Counted from the stretch's first letter, positions 32,999 to 45,045 are shown. The stretch is DNA of 64,000 nucleotides from Carnegiea gigantea (GCA_029747015.1 JAKOGI010000416.1:420001-484000), one strand, 5' to 3'. Program-made: numbers and translations. Notes: a model not told the origin generated them from the letters alone.

Positions 32999-34319
32999 CT
33001 ACTATTACTACTACTACTATTACTATTATTATGGTTGTTTTTATGGTGGTTATTATTATTATTACTACTACTACTATTATTATTGTTATTACTATTGCTA
33101 CTGCTACTACCACCACCTGTTCAATAGTGACATCATTATTAGCCACATTATGAGGTAGATTGATGAATTTAGGTTAGGATTAGGCACAATGTCAAGTGCG
33201 TGATTTGGGTCCAAATGCGAAACTTAATTTCACGAATGCTTCAAATATACTTCAACTGACAAAAATTTGCATATTGGGCTCATTTATGCTCTCAAATTAA
33301 TTCAACAGTGACATTGGAGAGAATCCATTATACTGATTTTCAAAGCCAAACTTCTCTCCATTCTTCCATCCCCTCATGCTACAGTACATTTACAATTATC
33401 CCTTTATTTTAAACTTTGCTAATCCACATTTTATTACTTCTAAGCTAGCCCATTAATCCACATTAACCCAACAATTTTTTTCCCCAAATCTCCTAAAATG
33501 AATTCAGTTCTCACCTTTCCTCCTTTTTGTCTTTAATCCCAAAATTATTATCATTAGTCAAAAAGTCCCCCATTTTACATTCCAATCTTGTAAGTTAATT
33601 AAACTCCACACTTATTTCATAAATTTTTAAAAGATTCAAGGGTTTATGCTTTTCCTCCTTCCTTCTTCTCCACAACCTTACATGACACCAAGCTCATAGC
33701 ACATTCTCACACAACCACATCATGTACATATGTTCTCATTATATGCAATTGTCATTAAAATTTATCTAAATATCATTAAATCAACACAATCATGTTTAAA
33801 TTCTCATCAAACCCACAAACCTTAAACCACCTCACTTACCCCTAAACCTCCAAGCATCCCAATCCATTCCGAACATTCAAAAATCCAAGAAAATTACATA
33901 TTAACACTCACTAAATCTAGATTCACCATTTGATACAAAAAAATTCAATCATTAAACAATAAAAAACAAATTAAGGGTGCTAGGGCCACGTTCTCACCCA
34001 GTTGAGTACACAAGAAGAGAAGAAGAGGGGAGGGTGATGGTGACGAATGGATGGCGGGATTGGACAGTGGCGTTCGGTGAAGCGACGACAGCAAGGCATC
34101 ACACGGCTGGGTAGTGCATAGAGAAACATAGCAATGGCAGGTGAGGGAGTTGTGGCCTGAAGAGGAAAGGGGGTCTGGGGTGTTTTCATGGGTATTGGGG
34201 GGTTCTTGGAGTTTAATTGGGTTTACTTAGTATTTGGCTTGCCTTTTATTTTCACCTTCTTTTATTTCTTTGTAAATTATAAGCTTAGTGGTCTATCTAG
34301 ATTTTTCTGATTTTCGGAG
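31601..34319. other. AT-rich DNA, possibly an old LTR; no gene recognised
   Basis: No protein is supported. TGTAACGCCACC at about 31691 resembles the start of chromovirus-type LTRs, and later stretches (near 33160-33310) look like the body of such an LTR, but I found no partner copy or target duplication. A trinucleotide microsatellite lies at 32935-33115 and a GC-richer patch at 33980-34190. Confidence 0.3.
32935..33115 (+). repeat. ATT/ACT compound trinucleotide microsatellite
   Basis: Uninterrupted and compound runs of ATT, ACT and GTT triplets. The long Leu- or Ile-rich open frames across it on both strands result from the repeat and are not genes. Confidence 0.95.
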
Positions 34320-34989
34320 TGTAGGCACTAAAATTTCAATAAAATGCACCACATTAGAAATAAATATAAATTAATTAATTCGGTTCAGCTTATTTAATTA
34401 ATTTATTTTATTTAAATGAATGTGTCAAAATGACTTCTAAGTCGCAGCCCAACGACCACAAAATCATAACCCAAATGACTATCAAGTCAAAAGTCAAATT
34501 GACTATTGAGTTAAGGGTCCAGTTAATGGCCCAAGAAGAGAACCAAGTCGCACACCTTATTAGGGTTTCCCTATAAATAGAACATCACTCTCTCCTATTC
34601 GGGAGTCAAAAATTCATTTACTTGAAGTTAGTTTGAAGACTCAAAGGGTTAATTATCTAGAGAAAGACAATAAGCACAATCAAAGCACGTGCTGTCTACC
34701 ATCGATGATCAAAGAGAACTCTTCTCGATTGAGATCAAGCCTCTTAGATTCTCTCTCAAGATCAAATTCATTGCAGTTCATTCAAAGAAAGTCAAATCCA
34801 TTAACTTGATCGATATTCAAGTCAATCGGTACTCTTTCAAATACATATTGAAGATGAATCAGAGGACTTTTATTTGTTAACTTCTAACAAATATACAGAG
34901 ATTGTAACCATAACTTCTGAAATCAACACAAATTAATTTGTCCATATTTCTTGTCTTGATTTGTTTTAAATGTAAAATTTATGTATACA
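34320..34989 (+). repeat. TR-GAG 5' LTR
   Basis: This 670-bp LTR begins TGTAGGCACTAAAATTTC and ends ATGTATACA. It pairs with 39804-40477. A TATA box, CCTATAAATAG, is at about 34570. Start and TATA context resemble the solo LTR at 14797-15428. Confidence 0.88.
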
Positions 34990-34995
34990 AATTTT

Positions 34996-35012
34996 TGGCA
35001 TGTCCGGTGGGA
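34996..35012 (+). other. Primer-binding-like site of the TR-GAG element
   Basis: TGGCATGTCCGGTGGGA lies six bases after the LTR end. TGGC plus a GGTGGGA end is the style of plant Tat-like gypsy primer sites. I cannot assign the tRNA with certainty. Confidence 0.6.
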
Positions 35013-35599
35013 GCTCTACTTTGTATCTCTTTCTCCAAGCAAACGAGTTCTACACTCTTTTGAAGAAGACATGGCTCCTGAAAACGCCATCCTTCAATTT
35101 TTGAAGAAGGAAGCTATCATGTCTACATCCAAAGGATCCACAAAGGCTAGTTTTGAATTTGGCAATTGAAGCGTTGGAGTGGTGACTAGGAGTGTCACCA
35201 AAAGCGACTGCCTCTATCACCCCAAAACAATAAGTTGTCACTCCCACTGTGCAGTCACGCAAAATTCAAAAATTTTGCTCCAACTTGTTTGTTAATAGAG
35301 TCAATCAAACTGCTTTTGTCCCTAATTTCAAGCTAAAACCTTTTGTTGTGTTCAATATGAGGAAGACTCTACCCTGTGGACTGGATGAATGTCGAGCCTA
35401 CACTAATAATGTCTTCCAACTTTTTGATGAGGAGGACGATGACTAGGTAGTAGTGATCCTTCACCAACATCTCCTAGGGATTTATTTTTCTTACAAGTTG
35501 AAGTCGAATCCTCTGACACTATCTTCATGCTAGTCATGGTGACGGAGACTATCAACTAGGAGGAAGGATTGACAAATATGATGGAAACTTTGGAAAGAC

Positions 35600-36740
35600 T
35601 CTCTAAGAAAAGCAAAGAAAATGATGCTTAAATTAGGCATCAAAATAAGCAGATTGCTGATTTGAAAAAGAAGATAGAAAAGCCGTCATCTGAAACCTCA
35701 AACAAAGACTCTGGTGGTAGAGATTCTGACAAAGAGTCCAATCACAGCAAAGAGTCGAACGAAGAACACAATTCAAAGAATGATTCAACCTTGAATTCAA
35801 TGTCAATTGTGCAAATTAAAAACTTACTAGCTAATGCGGTAAAGGCCCATTTAAAATGAGGTTCTCATAGAATCCATCATTATAGCAAGCCTTCTATGAA
35901 AAGGATTGACGCACTGCAGATGCCTCATGGATTCCAACCTCCAAAATTTCATCAATTTAATGGCAAAGGGAACCCGAAGCACTATATAACACACTTCATC
36001 AAGACTTGCAATAATTCTGGCATAGGTGGGAACCTCTTAGTGATGCAATTTGTGTGTTCTGTTCAAGATCTTGCATTTGACTGGTATGCAGACTTTACTT
36101 CTAAATCCATTGATAGGTGGGAAAAAATGAAAAATGAATTTTGAATCGCTTCTACAACACGCGCTGCATGTTCAGCATAAGTGAGTTGACTAATACTAAG
36201 CAATGGGATGTCTAGCCAATCATAGATTATATAAATCGTTAGCGTGCCCTCTCTTTGAAGTGCAAGGATCACTTGTCTGAACCTTTTGTTGTTGAGATGT
36301 GTGCTCAAAGAATGGAGTGAAATATCTTATATGCTTTGCAGCTAAACAAGTCCAAGACTTTCTAAGAATTAGCAACATGAGCTTATGATATGGAGCTTAC
36401 AATCACCTATTATGGAAGGCGACTCGATGATGGTGAATCAGTGGCATCATCAAGAAATGGAAGCTCCATGCTAAGATACTCTAAAAAGAATGAATATTCT
36501 TATTCTGAGTTTGATGCACCAATAATGCTTGACAAACTTCTTGAGAAAGGACTTATAGAACTGCCAGAGTCGAGGCGTCTTGAAGAAACTAGAAGAACTA
36601 ATGATCTTGAACATTGTAAGTATCACAGGATCATCAGTCATCCTATAGAGAAGTGCAAGGCATTCAAGAGGCAAGTCCTGTAACTTGCAAAGGAAGGAAA
36701 GATCATATTAGACGAAGAAGACATTGAAGAATCTGATTGA
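35600..36740 (+). pseudogene. Degenerate gypsy gag of the TR-GAG element
   Basis: Pieces in two or more frames give a Ser/Lys/Asp-rich N-terminal segment (35662-35859), then the gag core at 35896-36144: RIDALQMPHGFQPPKFHQF, GNPKHYITHFIKTCNN and LAFDWYADFTSKSIDRW. This is the typical plant gypsy order of a P.F..FNG.GNP..H block followed by a W....F block. It continues at 36390-36683, ending with a Cys/His-containing stretch (HCKYHRIISHPIEKC) that resembles the zinc-binding C-terminus of Tat-like gags. Stops and a frameshift near 36144 break it. Confidence 0.75.
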
Positions 36741-36839
36741 TCATCTATCAAGATCGTATTTGAAAATGCTTTGGACAATCTAAAATGAGCGTTGAGTTAG
36801 CAAACTTCCTACTCAGTTGAAGACTCCTTAGTCAAACGT

Positions 36840-37640
36840 AATTGTATGCTTGCAATACATATCTAGAAACTTTCAAATTGTCGAGTTAACTTTAAGTCAT
36901 TTTTAAAGACTCCTAAGTCGCAAAACAATTTTAACTCTCAAGTTACTCTTAAAACTTCCAAGTCTAAGCTTCTAGACTCCTAAGTCAGCACAGACTATCA
37001 ATCACCCCCAAGATGCTCAAGCCATCAAAATCAAAGGCTTCTAAGTCACCTAAAGACTATCAACTCAACAAAATTACAAACTTCAAAGTGAATTGATCGA
37101 CTCATAAATCATCAAAGATAAAGACCCTTGGGTCATCAAAATCAAAAGCCATTAAAATCAAGACTCTTAAGTCTTCCAAGTGTAAGACTCACAAGTCATC
37201 AAAGACAAAGTCTCTCAAGTCATTAAAAATTAAAGACAACTAAGTCTCCCAAGTTTAACATTCTCAAGTCATCGAAAATAAAGACTCCAAGTCACCGAAG
37301 ATAAAGACTCCCAAGTTTTCAAAGTTTAAGATGCCAAGTCATCGAAAGTAAAGATTCCAAGTTCATCCAAAGCAAGACTCCTAAATCCTCAAAGATGAAG
37401 ACTCTGAGCTCATCAAAGTTTAAAACTATCAAGTTATCAAAAGTTTAAGACTTCTAAATTTTTGAAGTTTAAGAAAATCCTAAGTCTTCAAAGTTCAAGA
37501 ACCCTAAATCATCGAAGTTGCTCACTCTGAAGTCATTAAGCAAATATTTGTATCATCTAAGCAGACTTTAGATTGTCACTGAAGTGGTGGATTTTGAATT
37601 CATTAAAACTCATAAGCCATAAGTCATTAAAGCTTGTGAC
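36840..37640 (+). repeat. Degenerate minisatellite of AAGTC-containing units
   Basis: Roughly 20-bp units of the type AAGACTCCAAGTCATCAAAG recur with much variation across about 800 bp. The region is non-coding and lies where pol would be expected in a full element. Confidence 0.7.
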
Positions 37641-38154
37641 CCTTAAAGGTGTTAAGTTAACTCTTGCATTGTTTAATTTGCTGACTCTTAACGCTCCTTT
37701 AAATTAGGGGCAATAGTGATATATGCCTCTTTCTTTAAGTTGGTGACAACGGTGCTGGAGCCTCCTTGTTAAAGTTATCCACCTCTTCTTTCAAGTTAGC
37801 ATCAACAACAACGCAAGCCTGTTCCTTCAAGTTGGTGCCGACAACAACATGACCTCTATCTTTATAATAGAGAAAGTCACCTTAGGCGGACTCGCATGGG
37901 CAAGCCATCTAAGGGTGAGAAAAATAAGGAAAGTCACTTAAGGTGGACCTATTCAAGAAAAAAAAGACCCCTTACGTATTGCTTGTGGCAAGTCATAGAG
38001 AAAATGATCAATTTAGTCCAAAGCTTTAAGCATCCGACATTTCAAATGACAAATCTGCAAAAGTATAAAGGAAAAAAAAAGTGCTATAGTTGCTTGATAT
38101 GTGCAGTATAACCTTCTTCAAGTTGGTCACATAGGCGATGTAGATCTCATTAGG

Positions 38155-38740
38155 AGGATTTAAAGTTAACCCATTCATTTACCCAAAAGGATCAGATATT
38201 CAAAGGTTAACTGATAATCAAGTCAAATTTGCCTTTGGAGGAAATTCTCCTTTGGAGGATTTTCACCTTTGTGAACGTTCGCCTTAGGAGGATTCAAGAT
38301 TAGTCTGTTGATGTGCGCAAAAGGGTTAGACATTCAAAGGTTAGCCGATAATCAAGTCAAATTCGCCTTTGAGGAAGTTCAACTTAGCAGGATTCATGAT
38401 TAATCCATTGATGTATCCAAAAGGGTTAGACATTCACAGGTTAACCGATAATCAAGTCAAATTTGTCTTTGGAGGATTTTCACATTTGAGGAAGTTCAAT
38501 TTAGGAGAATTCAAGGTTAACCTGTCGTTGTATCCAAAAGGGTTTGACATTCAAAGGTTAAGCGATAATCAATTCAAATTCACCTTTAGAGGATTTTTAC
38601 CATTGTGAATGTTTACCTTAGTAGGATTCAAGATTAACCCATTGATGTATCCAAAAGGATTAGACATTCAAAGATTAACTAATAATTAAATTGAATTTGA
38701 CTTAGGAGAACTCTCGCATTTGGGAATGTTACCTTAGAAG
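38155..38740 (+). repeat. Five tandem copies of a 117-bp (39-codon) repeat
   Basis: Units begin at 38155, 38289, 38389, 38506 and 38623, at spacings 134, 100, 117 and 117; the first two sum to twice 117. Each has GGATTCAAG, then GTATCCAAAAGG, GACATTCAAAGGTTAA and GATAATCAAGTCAAATT. Units 3 and 4 lie in one open frame (38369-38608) and encode a 39-residue repeat with YPKG.DI.RL.DNQ at its centre. A decayed protein repeat or a plain minisatellite are both possible. Confidence 0.75.
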
Positions 38741-39803
38741 CAGTATTAATCCAAAGATTGGGGTCTTGCATAATCCGAAGGGTAGGCCTGCATAAAAAAC
38801 TTTAAATAAAAAAGGGCAAAACCAAAAGAAAAGGCAAAGCGCCACAAAACAACAAAAATGAAACATGAGGGTTTTTGTTAGAAAAGCATGCGATGAGAAA
38901 CAATATCGTTGGGTTTTGATTGAGAACACATTTGTTTAAGGTGTTGATACGAGAAATTATTTTCAAGGATGAAACCATCTTCTGTAGTGTCACAGTGACG
39001 TCGTTTGCCTTTAGTTACTTAATTATCCATGGTTGATTGAGAGCGAAATTTCTGTACGGTCTTGATGCAAGAAGTTATTCGCAGCGAGATATTTCATTTT
39101 CTACAGCGCGTGCCCATGACAAAGGGGGAAAAAAGAGGGGAAGAATTCCATCCCTCAAAGTGAAATTGCTCCTAAGTGAAATTATCAGTGAATGTTTGCA
39201 ATTGTTGATTGTTTAGGGTTTCCGAATGAGTTGCAAAGTAGATTTGCTTCTTCTTTCATTAAGGCTGCCGTAAAACATTCATGAAGCATGTCTATGATTG
39301 ATCTCAATGCCTCTTTTGATTCCTTCGTCGAGATTTCATTCTAATTGGAGTATTTATTGGATTAAGAATTAAGCAAATATATACTTCATACAAAATTCAG
39401 AAGATATTGTGTAAGATCTCATCGTAATTATTTTTACTAAAAATAAAGATCTCATGAAATCTCTTTGATAACTCTTTCTTGAGTATTTTGGTTAGACCCC
39501 TTTATTCAACTATTTCTCTGATCGAATAAATTTAAGATCCAAAATTAAGTTGTTTGACAAAATTTCAAGCTATCTCATCAAATCAGGTTATATTTTGAAC
39601 TTGGTGTTTGTCAAGTCAAGTTCTGATGCTTCACTGAAAAAAAAAGAGTTAGCTTGCTTGATACCTAACTAAGTTAAGAAGATGGAGTTGGTATTCCAAC
39701 AAGATAAATGGTGAGTGTACTCTTACCAACTTCCAAGTTTTGAGACTCGATGACATTTGACAGTACAAAGTCATCGCCACGGTCAATTCTCAAGCAGGCA
39801 ATT
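38741..39803 (+). other. TR-GAG 3' internal region without recognised genes
   Basis: No domain was recognised. The last bases before the 3' LTR, AAGCAGGCAATT, look like a worn polypurine tract of the kind that precedes TGTAGG in related elements. Confidence 0.45.
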
Positions 39804-40477
39804 TGTAGGTATTAAAATTTTAACAAAATATGCCACATCAGAAATAAATATAGATTAATTATCTCAGTTCAGCCTATTTAATAAATTTATTTTATTTAAA
39901 TAAATTGACCAAAATGATTTCTAAGTTATAGCCCAAACGACTATCAAATCATGACCCACATGACTATCAAATTAACAGTCAAATTGACTGTCGAGTCAAG
40001 GGCCCAGTTAACGGCCTAAGAAGAGAACCAAGTCACAAACCCTAGTAGGGTTTCCCTATAAATAGAACATCACTGCCTCCTATTCAAGGAGTCGAAAATT
40101 CATTTATTCTGAAGTCATTCTGAAGACTTAGAAGGTTAATTATCTAGAGGAAGACAACAAGCACAATCAAAGCACGTGCTGTCTGCCATCAAAGATCAAA
40201 AAGAACTCTTCTCGATTGAGATCAAGCATCTTAGCCTCTCTCTGAAAATCAAATTCATTGAAGTTCATTCAAAGGAAATCAAATCCATTAACTTGATCGA
40301 CATTCAAGTCAGTCGGCCCTCTTTCAAATACATATTGAAGATCGAATCGAAGAATTTTTATTTGTTTTCTTGTAACAAATATACAGAGATCGTATCCATA
40401 TCTACTAAAATTAATACAAATTAATTTATCCATATTTCTTGTCTTGATTTATTTTATATGCGAAATTTGTGTATGCA
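39804..40477 (+). repeat. TR-GAG 3' LTR
   Basis: This 674-bp LTR begins TGTAGGTATTAAAATTTT and ends GTGTATGCA. It pairs with 34320-34989 over its full length with many substitutions. A TATA box, CCTATAAATAG, is at about 40055. Confidence 0.88.
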
Positions 40478-43287
40478 GGGTCTTTTTAATCTCCTTTTTA
40501 TCCCTCATCCCTTTCCCTTCCAACATAAATTTTGGGCTAGTTTCTTTGCTAAAATTTATGGATTAATTTTGACACCATTTGGGTGTGAAATTTGCAAGAA
40601 GGAACTTTCATTTTTAATTTACTACTCCTTGCATTCTTTTTATATATATCCCATCATTGTTATTTTTTTCCTAAATTACCTATTTAATAATTAAGCAAGT
40701 TTAATTTTGCTGTCATTCAAGTATTCATTAATATTTTGATTGGGTTATTTAGGAGCATAACAAAATTCATTTTGAGGTCACTTTACCGATTCAACCTGCA
40801 ATTGCATAAATAGTTGTACATATATAAAATACTATACTGAAATGCGACACCTAATCCAATTGAATTGTAATTGAGGTAATTCAAGGCAATTAGCATAGTT
40901 TTAGGTCCAACCCATTACAGTGTGCAACAAGCTCTTCAAACCTCTTAGTTCCCCAAGTGTATCAATGAGGCCTGATGAGGGTTTTTTAGAAGATATACCA
41001 CAATATCTTTTCAAAAACAAAGGAAAATATTTTAATTTTTCAGCCCTAGCAACCAACTAGACTACTAGACAATCAGAAAATGCACATGCCAACTTAGCAA
41101 TTAAAGCTAAAGATTTAATGGTAGAGCAAGCAAGGTAGGTCCAAAATTACATATATGAGATAAGGCTATTATAAAAAACCATAACTAAACTGTGAATTAG
41201 ACATTTACATCGTGTAAACTCTATATACATCTAACTTAACAACCTAGTAGCTTGGGAACACAGTCACCTAAGAAGCCTGATGCCAAACTAGATGTGCAAA
41301 TCACTTTCCTAGCTTAATTAGGTTTATAGCTCACTTGTTAGGTGTAGGTTATTTCAAATAAAGCTTCTAGCACAAGTAGTCCAGAATTGTCAGTCTCACA
41401 TGTTAATTTTAGTTGCGCTTTAGATAACCAAATAAGCTCCAAAATTAGTGCTTTATCTATGGTTGAATAGTCTAAATGTTTATTTTCCCATGAGCTTACC
41501 TACAGATTCCAAATATGCCTTGAGTTATGAGGCAAAACCTAAGGAAGGGTAAATGTTGGTCTAGTTTCGCACGATTTTAATCATAGGCTTAAGTGGTCAA
41601 TCAAATGGGTGACTTACTAGTTAATCCCTTATTTGTAATTACTGGACAATCCAATAATTCTTCCCTGAATATGACCACCAAGTTTCCCTACTTTGGATGG
41701 TGCAAGATACCATCAAGCAAGTACATATACAAAAAATTTTAGCCTTGCAATTGAACTAGTGGTCCCCTTTTTCATTCGTTTTAATTGTATAATTACTTTA
41801 GAAGAATTTCATTAGTTGTTTTCTATATAGTTCAATTGGTTATTACAAATCTTGGAGAGGAGGGCACCCTACTATATAATGGCTTGATTCCTCGCATTAT
41901 TTTTCATATTTAGAGTATTGAATGAAAAAACTTGTTGCTTGTAATCTCTCCATAGAATCTCAATTTCTTTCTGTCTTAGAGTGGTGATTGTGAGTCCTTC
42001 CTTTATTTTTGTCTTTGGTTATAAGATTGAGTGGTGGCTTGATTAGTGTAGACAATGACTTAACCTTTACCCTAAGCATGTCTTCTTTTGCTTATTGCCG
42101 ATTCTATTTTTCACAAACAAAATCCACAAAATTTAATTACCCTAAGTTTGGTCTTTGCCTAGGTTATAATTTGGTTCTTTCAAGTGCTCTTTCTTGTGGG
42201 TTGTTTTTCATCCTTGTCATTTTTGAAATCATTATCAAGATTAATAACCTTTATTTGATCATTGCATATCTTCATATGCGAAATCATTATCAAGATTAAT
42301 AACCTTTATTTGATCATTGCGTATCTTCATATGCTTCAAGTGGTGTCAAAGCAAAAAGTTCCGTCATTTAGATAAGCATCAGATGCTTAAACATTATGTT
42401 GGATTGTTGCTTTAGTAATTCCATTTCACTATATTTTGCTTTGAATCTTTGCTTTAAGCTTTTTTTTCCCCTTTAAATTCAACTGTAAAAGAGCCCAAAT
42501 GCACTTTCTACCCAATTCAAAACCTTGAAAATGCACACTTCGATATCATCTAAAATTTCTCTAACTTATCCATCTTGATTGTCCTTTAGCCCACAAAGAA
42601 CCCTATCCCCAGACACATGACCATCCCCCTAAACACCACCTAAATGTCCACAAAATGGCATAATCTAAAGAAAATAGTCAAACACCGATTAAAATACCAA
42701 TCCAAAATTTTGGCATTACTTGTCTGTGCCACTTAGTATGCACATGCCAAAATACCGCACTTTGGAATTCTCAGTAAGAGACTTGGCATAACTACCTCGT
42801 GCCACCGTACATGCCCGTGCCACGTTTCAAATACTCTATTTCCGCCAGTGCAACTGAGCACAACCTTACCATCCATTCGTCCTACTTAGTTTGGCCCCAC
42901 CATATGGAGCACGTTTCTGCCACTCTTCTTTTCTATTCTCTTGACCATTCCACTGCCTTTGATCGTCGATGGTTCTCAATTGTGACCTCCTACTAAAGAA
43001 CCCTTTTCTCCGCAAAGAGCTTTCAACCAATTTCCCCTTGCCCATTCTCATTTGACTCTAAACTCTTTTCCTTAAGCATGGATGTGCCAACTTTCCAAGC
43101 AGAGTTTAATACAGACTCTTTACTCAGAAGGGGTTACCCCTTAGAAGAATGCCTATAGCGAAATGAGTTTTCAAATCAAGATGGCTTCAAGGTAGACATC
43201 CTAATGCTAAAATTGCATGCCAACTCTTGGTATACACATCTTGTGGAAGTAAGAGCCTAAGAGGGTAGATCTCATATGTGGATTTTA
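40478..43287. other. Unclassified repeat DNA including the end of a decayed copia-type LTR
   Basis: No gene was recognised. About 41075-41290 resembles 26715-26930. At 42341-42352 TGGTGTCAAAGC differs by two bases from the initiator-Met primer site and sits two bases after a CA end at 42338, which is the geometry of a copia LTR/primer junction. A TATA-like CTATATAATGG lies near 41870. The LTR start was not located and no gag follows, so this is a relic. Confidence 0.4.
42225..42334 (+). repeat. 55-bp tandem duplication
   Basis: Two adjacent 55-bp units starting GAAATCATTATC (42225 and 42280) differ by one base, A to G, near the unit end. This is a recent local duplication at the 3' end of the decayed LTR. 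Confidence 0.95.
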
Positions 43288-45024
43288 TGTTTACTTTTAA
43301 AAATCCTTTTTACTTGCAAGTGCATAAGATCAATTCTACACTAGCGAGTACAGGGTATCGATCCCACAAGAAACAATAGCAATTTTAAATTTTAGCTTAT
43401 GTAACTATCAAGAATAATTCAATTGAGGAGTTCGAGCATCAATATGAATTAAAGAAACAAAATAAAACAAGCGAGTCAAGAAAATAGAGAAAAATCAAAT
43501 AAGAGAAATATCAAGGACTTCAGATTTTATTAATGACACAAATATTGAATTACTAACTCAAATGGGGGTTCCATTAGTATGTTATTCAGCTTAAGCTACA
43601 AGAATTAGGCCATAAATTAAAAAGATGAATTATAATGATGGACTAATATTATTTATCTAGTAGTTAGCATGAACCATTCTTTTTAGATATAACTAATCTA
43701 GTTTAAGAATAAATTATTTAATTTTACCAACTAAATTTTAAGCCCAATTACACAGCATTATATTAGCGTATAAGGTTTAATTTTCACTTGAGATAGCAAA
43801 TTAAACTATTATAATCAACATGAATAAACAATAGTTTGAAGATGTATAAATAAGTTAATTTCAAATATAAACTCAAAATTATGCAACATAAGAGACAAAA
43901 ACAACCACAAAAGAAATTAGTAATCAATATTATTAATCAAAGATCCATCCTAATCCTACAAGAGTATTTTAGCTGGCCATAGTTAATGAACCATTGAAGT
44001 TGGTGTAGCCATTTCTCAATGTTATATCCAAAATTTGATACTCAATCACACAAAACTATAGAATTAAGTGTAAACTCTCAAATTTGACTCACAAATGAAG
44101 TGAGAAGAGAAGAGAAAAATAGTAAACAAAGCTTATTATTTTCTAAACTCCTCTACCCAAATAGCTGTCTTACAAAGACTCGCTCTAAGAAAATTGAAAA
44201 ATAGAAGATGAAAGAATGGGAGATTGCTTGGATGCTTCGATGAGTGAATGGAAGAATGATTTTTGCACTAGCCTGAACCCCATTCATACTAAAAATTGAA
44301 CCCCTCTTGGTGCCCAAAAATTAATTAAAACTTAATTTCAATTAATTCTTGGCTGTTATATTGTTGACTTGTATAAGAAAAAGTTAGCCTTTAGCTAAAA
44401 ATTAACAAAGATTAATTAACTTTGACTAGGTTAGTTTGAGCATCCTCGCTCTTGGCTACTTGGGGGGTGGTGCAGAAACCGACTAAAGTGGCTAGATGAG
44501 AGAGCGTGAGGAAGAGAAAGGGGGAACACTAGGCTAGGCTAAGCACAAGCAACAGGCCCAAGCATGGGGAAAAAGAGAAGGCGGAGGTGCTACTAGAAGG
44601 CGACGGGCCAGACGAGTTGAGCCACTGAACAGGCCTATTCGGGCTAGGGTAGGCATGAGAGCAGAGCTGTGCTAACTGGAGGTAGGTCTGGGCCATTGGG
44701 TGCTCCAGTTGGGCCACGATGCTCAGGCCCACTTAGTTAGGAGAGTAGAGGGAGTTGGGGTGCTGCTTTAGTCGGCCGCGACTAGCAGACCAGGCGCCCT
44801 CGACTAGGAAAAAAAAGGAGAAATATTGGGCTTTGTTTGTCATTTTGGCTACGGTACTCTGTTAAATCCGTCTCCATTTGGTAAATTGTACATCTTATTT
44901 CATGTTATCATCATCGCCTACAAAAATATAAAGAAAATGCGCTATTATTCATATAGAAATACATCACAAAGACTTAAAAGAGGTGAAAAAAAGAGAGTAA
45001 AATTACATAAAATATGACTTGTCA
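43288..45024 (-). repeat. Athila-like 3' LTR
   Basis: The right end, minus strand TGACAAGTCATATTT, is fixed by the adjoining polypurine tract. The left end is placed at TGTTTACTTTT (43288) and is less certain. The LTR carries the block GCAAGTGCATAAG then GGTATCGATCCCACAAG near 43316-43372, the same landmark as in the two LTRs at 47735 and 52016. A GC-rich patch with TCGGCCGCGA lies at 44440-44810. Confidence 0.65.
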
Positions 45025-45045
45025 ACTCCCCCACACCAAAACTTA
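45025..45045 (-). other. Athila-like polypurine tract
   Basis: The minus strand reads TTTTGGTGTGGGGGAGT directly before the LTR start TGACAAG. A GAGGACTAG word just upstream is shared with other tracts in this window. Confidence 0.75.

Larger units (their letters stand above)
34320..40477 (+). mobile_element. Gag-only Ty3/gypsy-type LTR element (TR-GAG type), plus strand
   Basis: The 6158-bp element has LTRs at 34320-34989 and 39804-40477, a primer-binding-like site at 34996-35012 and a gag-related region at about 35600-36740. No protease, RT, RNase H or integrase is recognisable in the following 3 kb, which is filled with short tandem repeats. LTRs plus gag without pol is the layout described for plant TR-GAG elements, which depend on enzymes of related autonomous elements. 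No convincing target duplication was seen: the flanks CGGAG and GGGTC do not match. Confidence 0.78.

Noticed and set aside
32868..33146. Long Ile/Val-rich and Leu-rich open frames on both strands
   Set aside because: They are translations of a trinucleotide microsatellite and have no other coding signal.
31691..34319. Complete chromovirus-type LTR
   Set aside because: The TGTAACGCCACC start is suggestive, but no matching end, partner LTR or target duplication was found, so it is only mentioned under the region entry.
36840..38740. CRISPR-like array
   Set aside because: The repeats are degenerate, adjacent and lack unique spacers of constant length; they are minisatellites within a plant LTR element.
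34315..40482. Target-site duplication around the TR-GAG element
   Set aside because: The flanking 5-mers CGGAG and GGGTC do not match; the borders rest on LTR similarity only.
44529..44732. Minus-strand Ser/Pro-rich open frame
   Set aside because: It is in the GC-rich patch of the Athila-like LTR, has no domain and no support as a gene.
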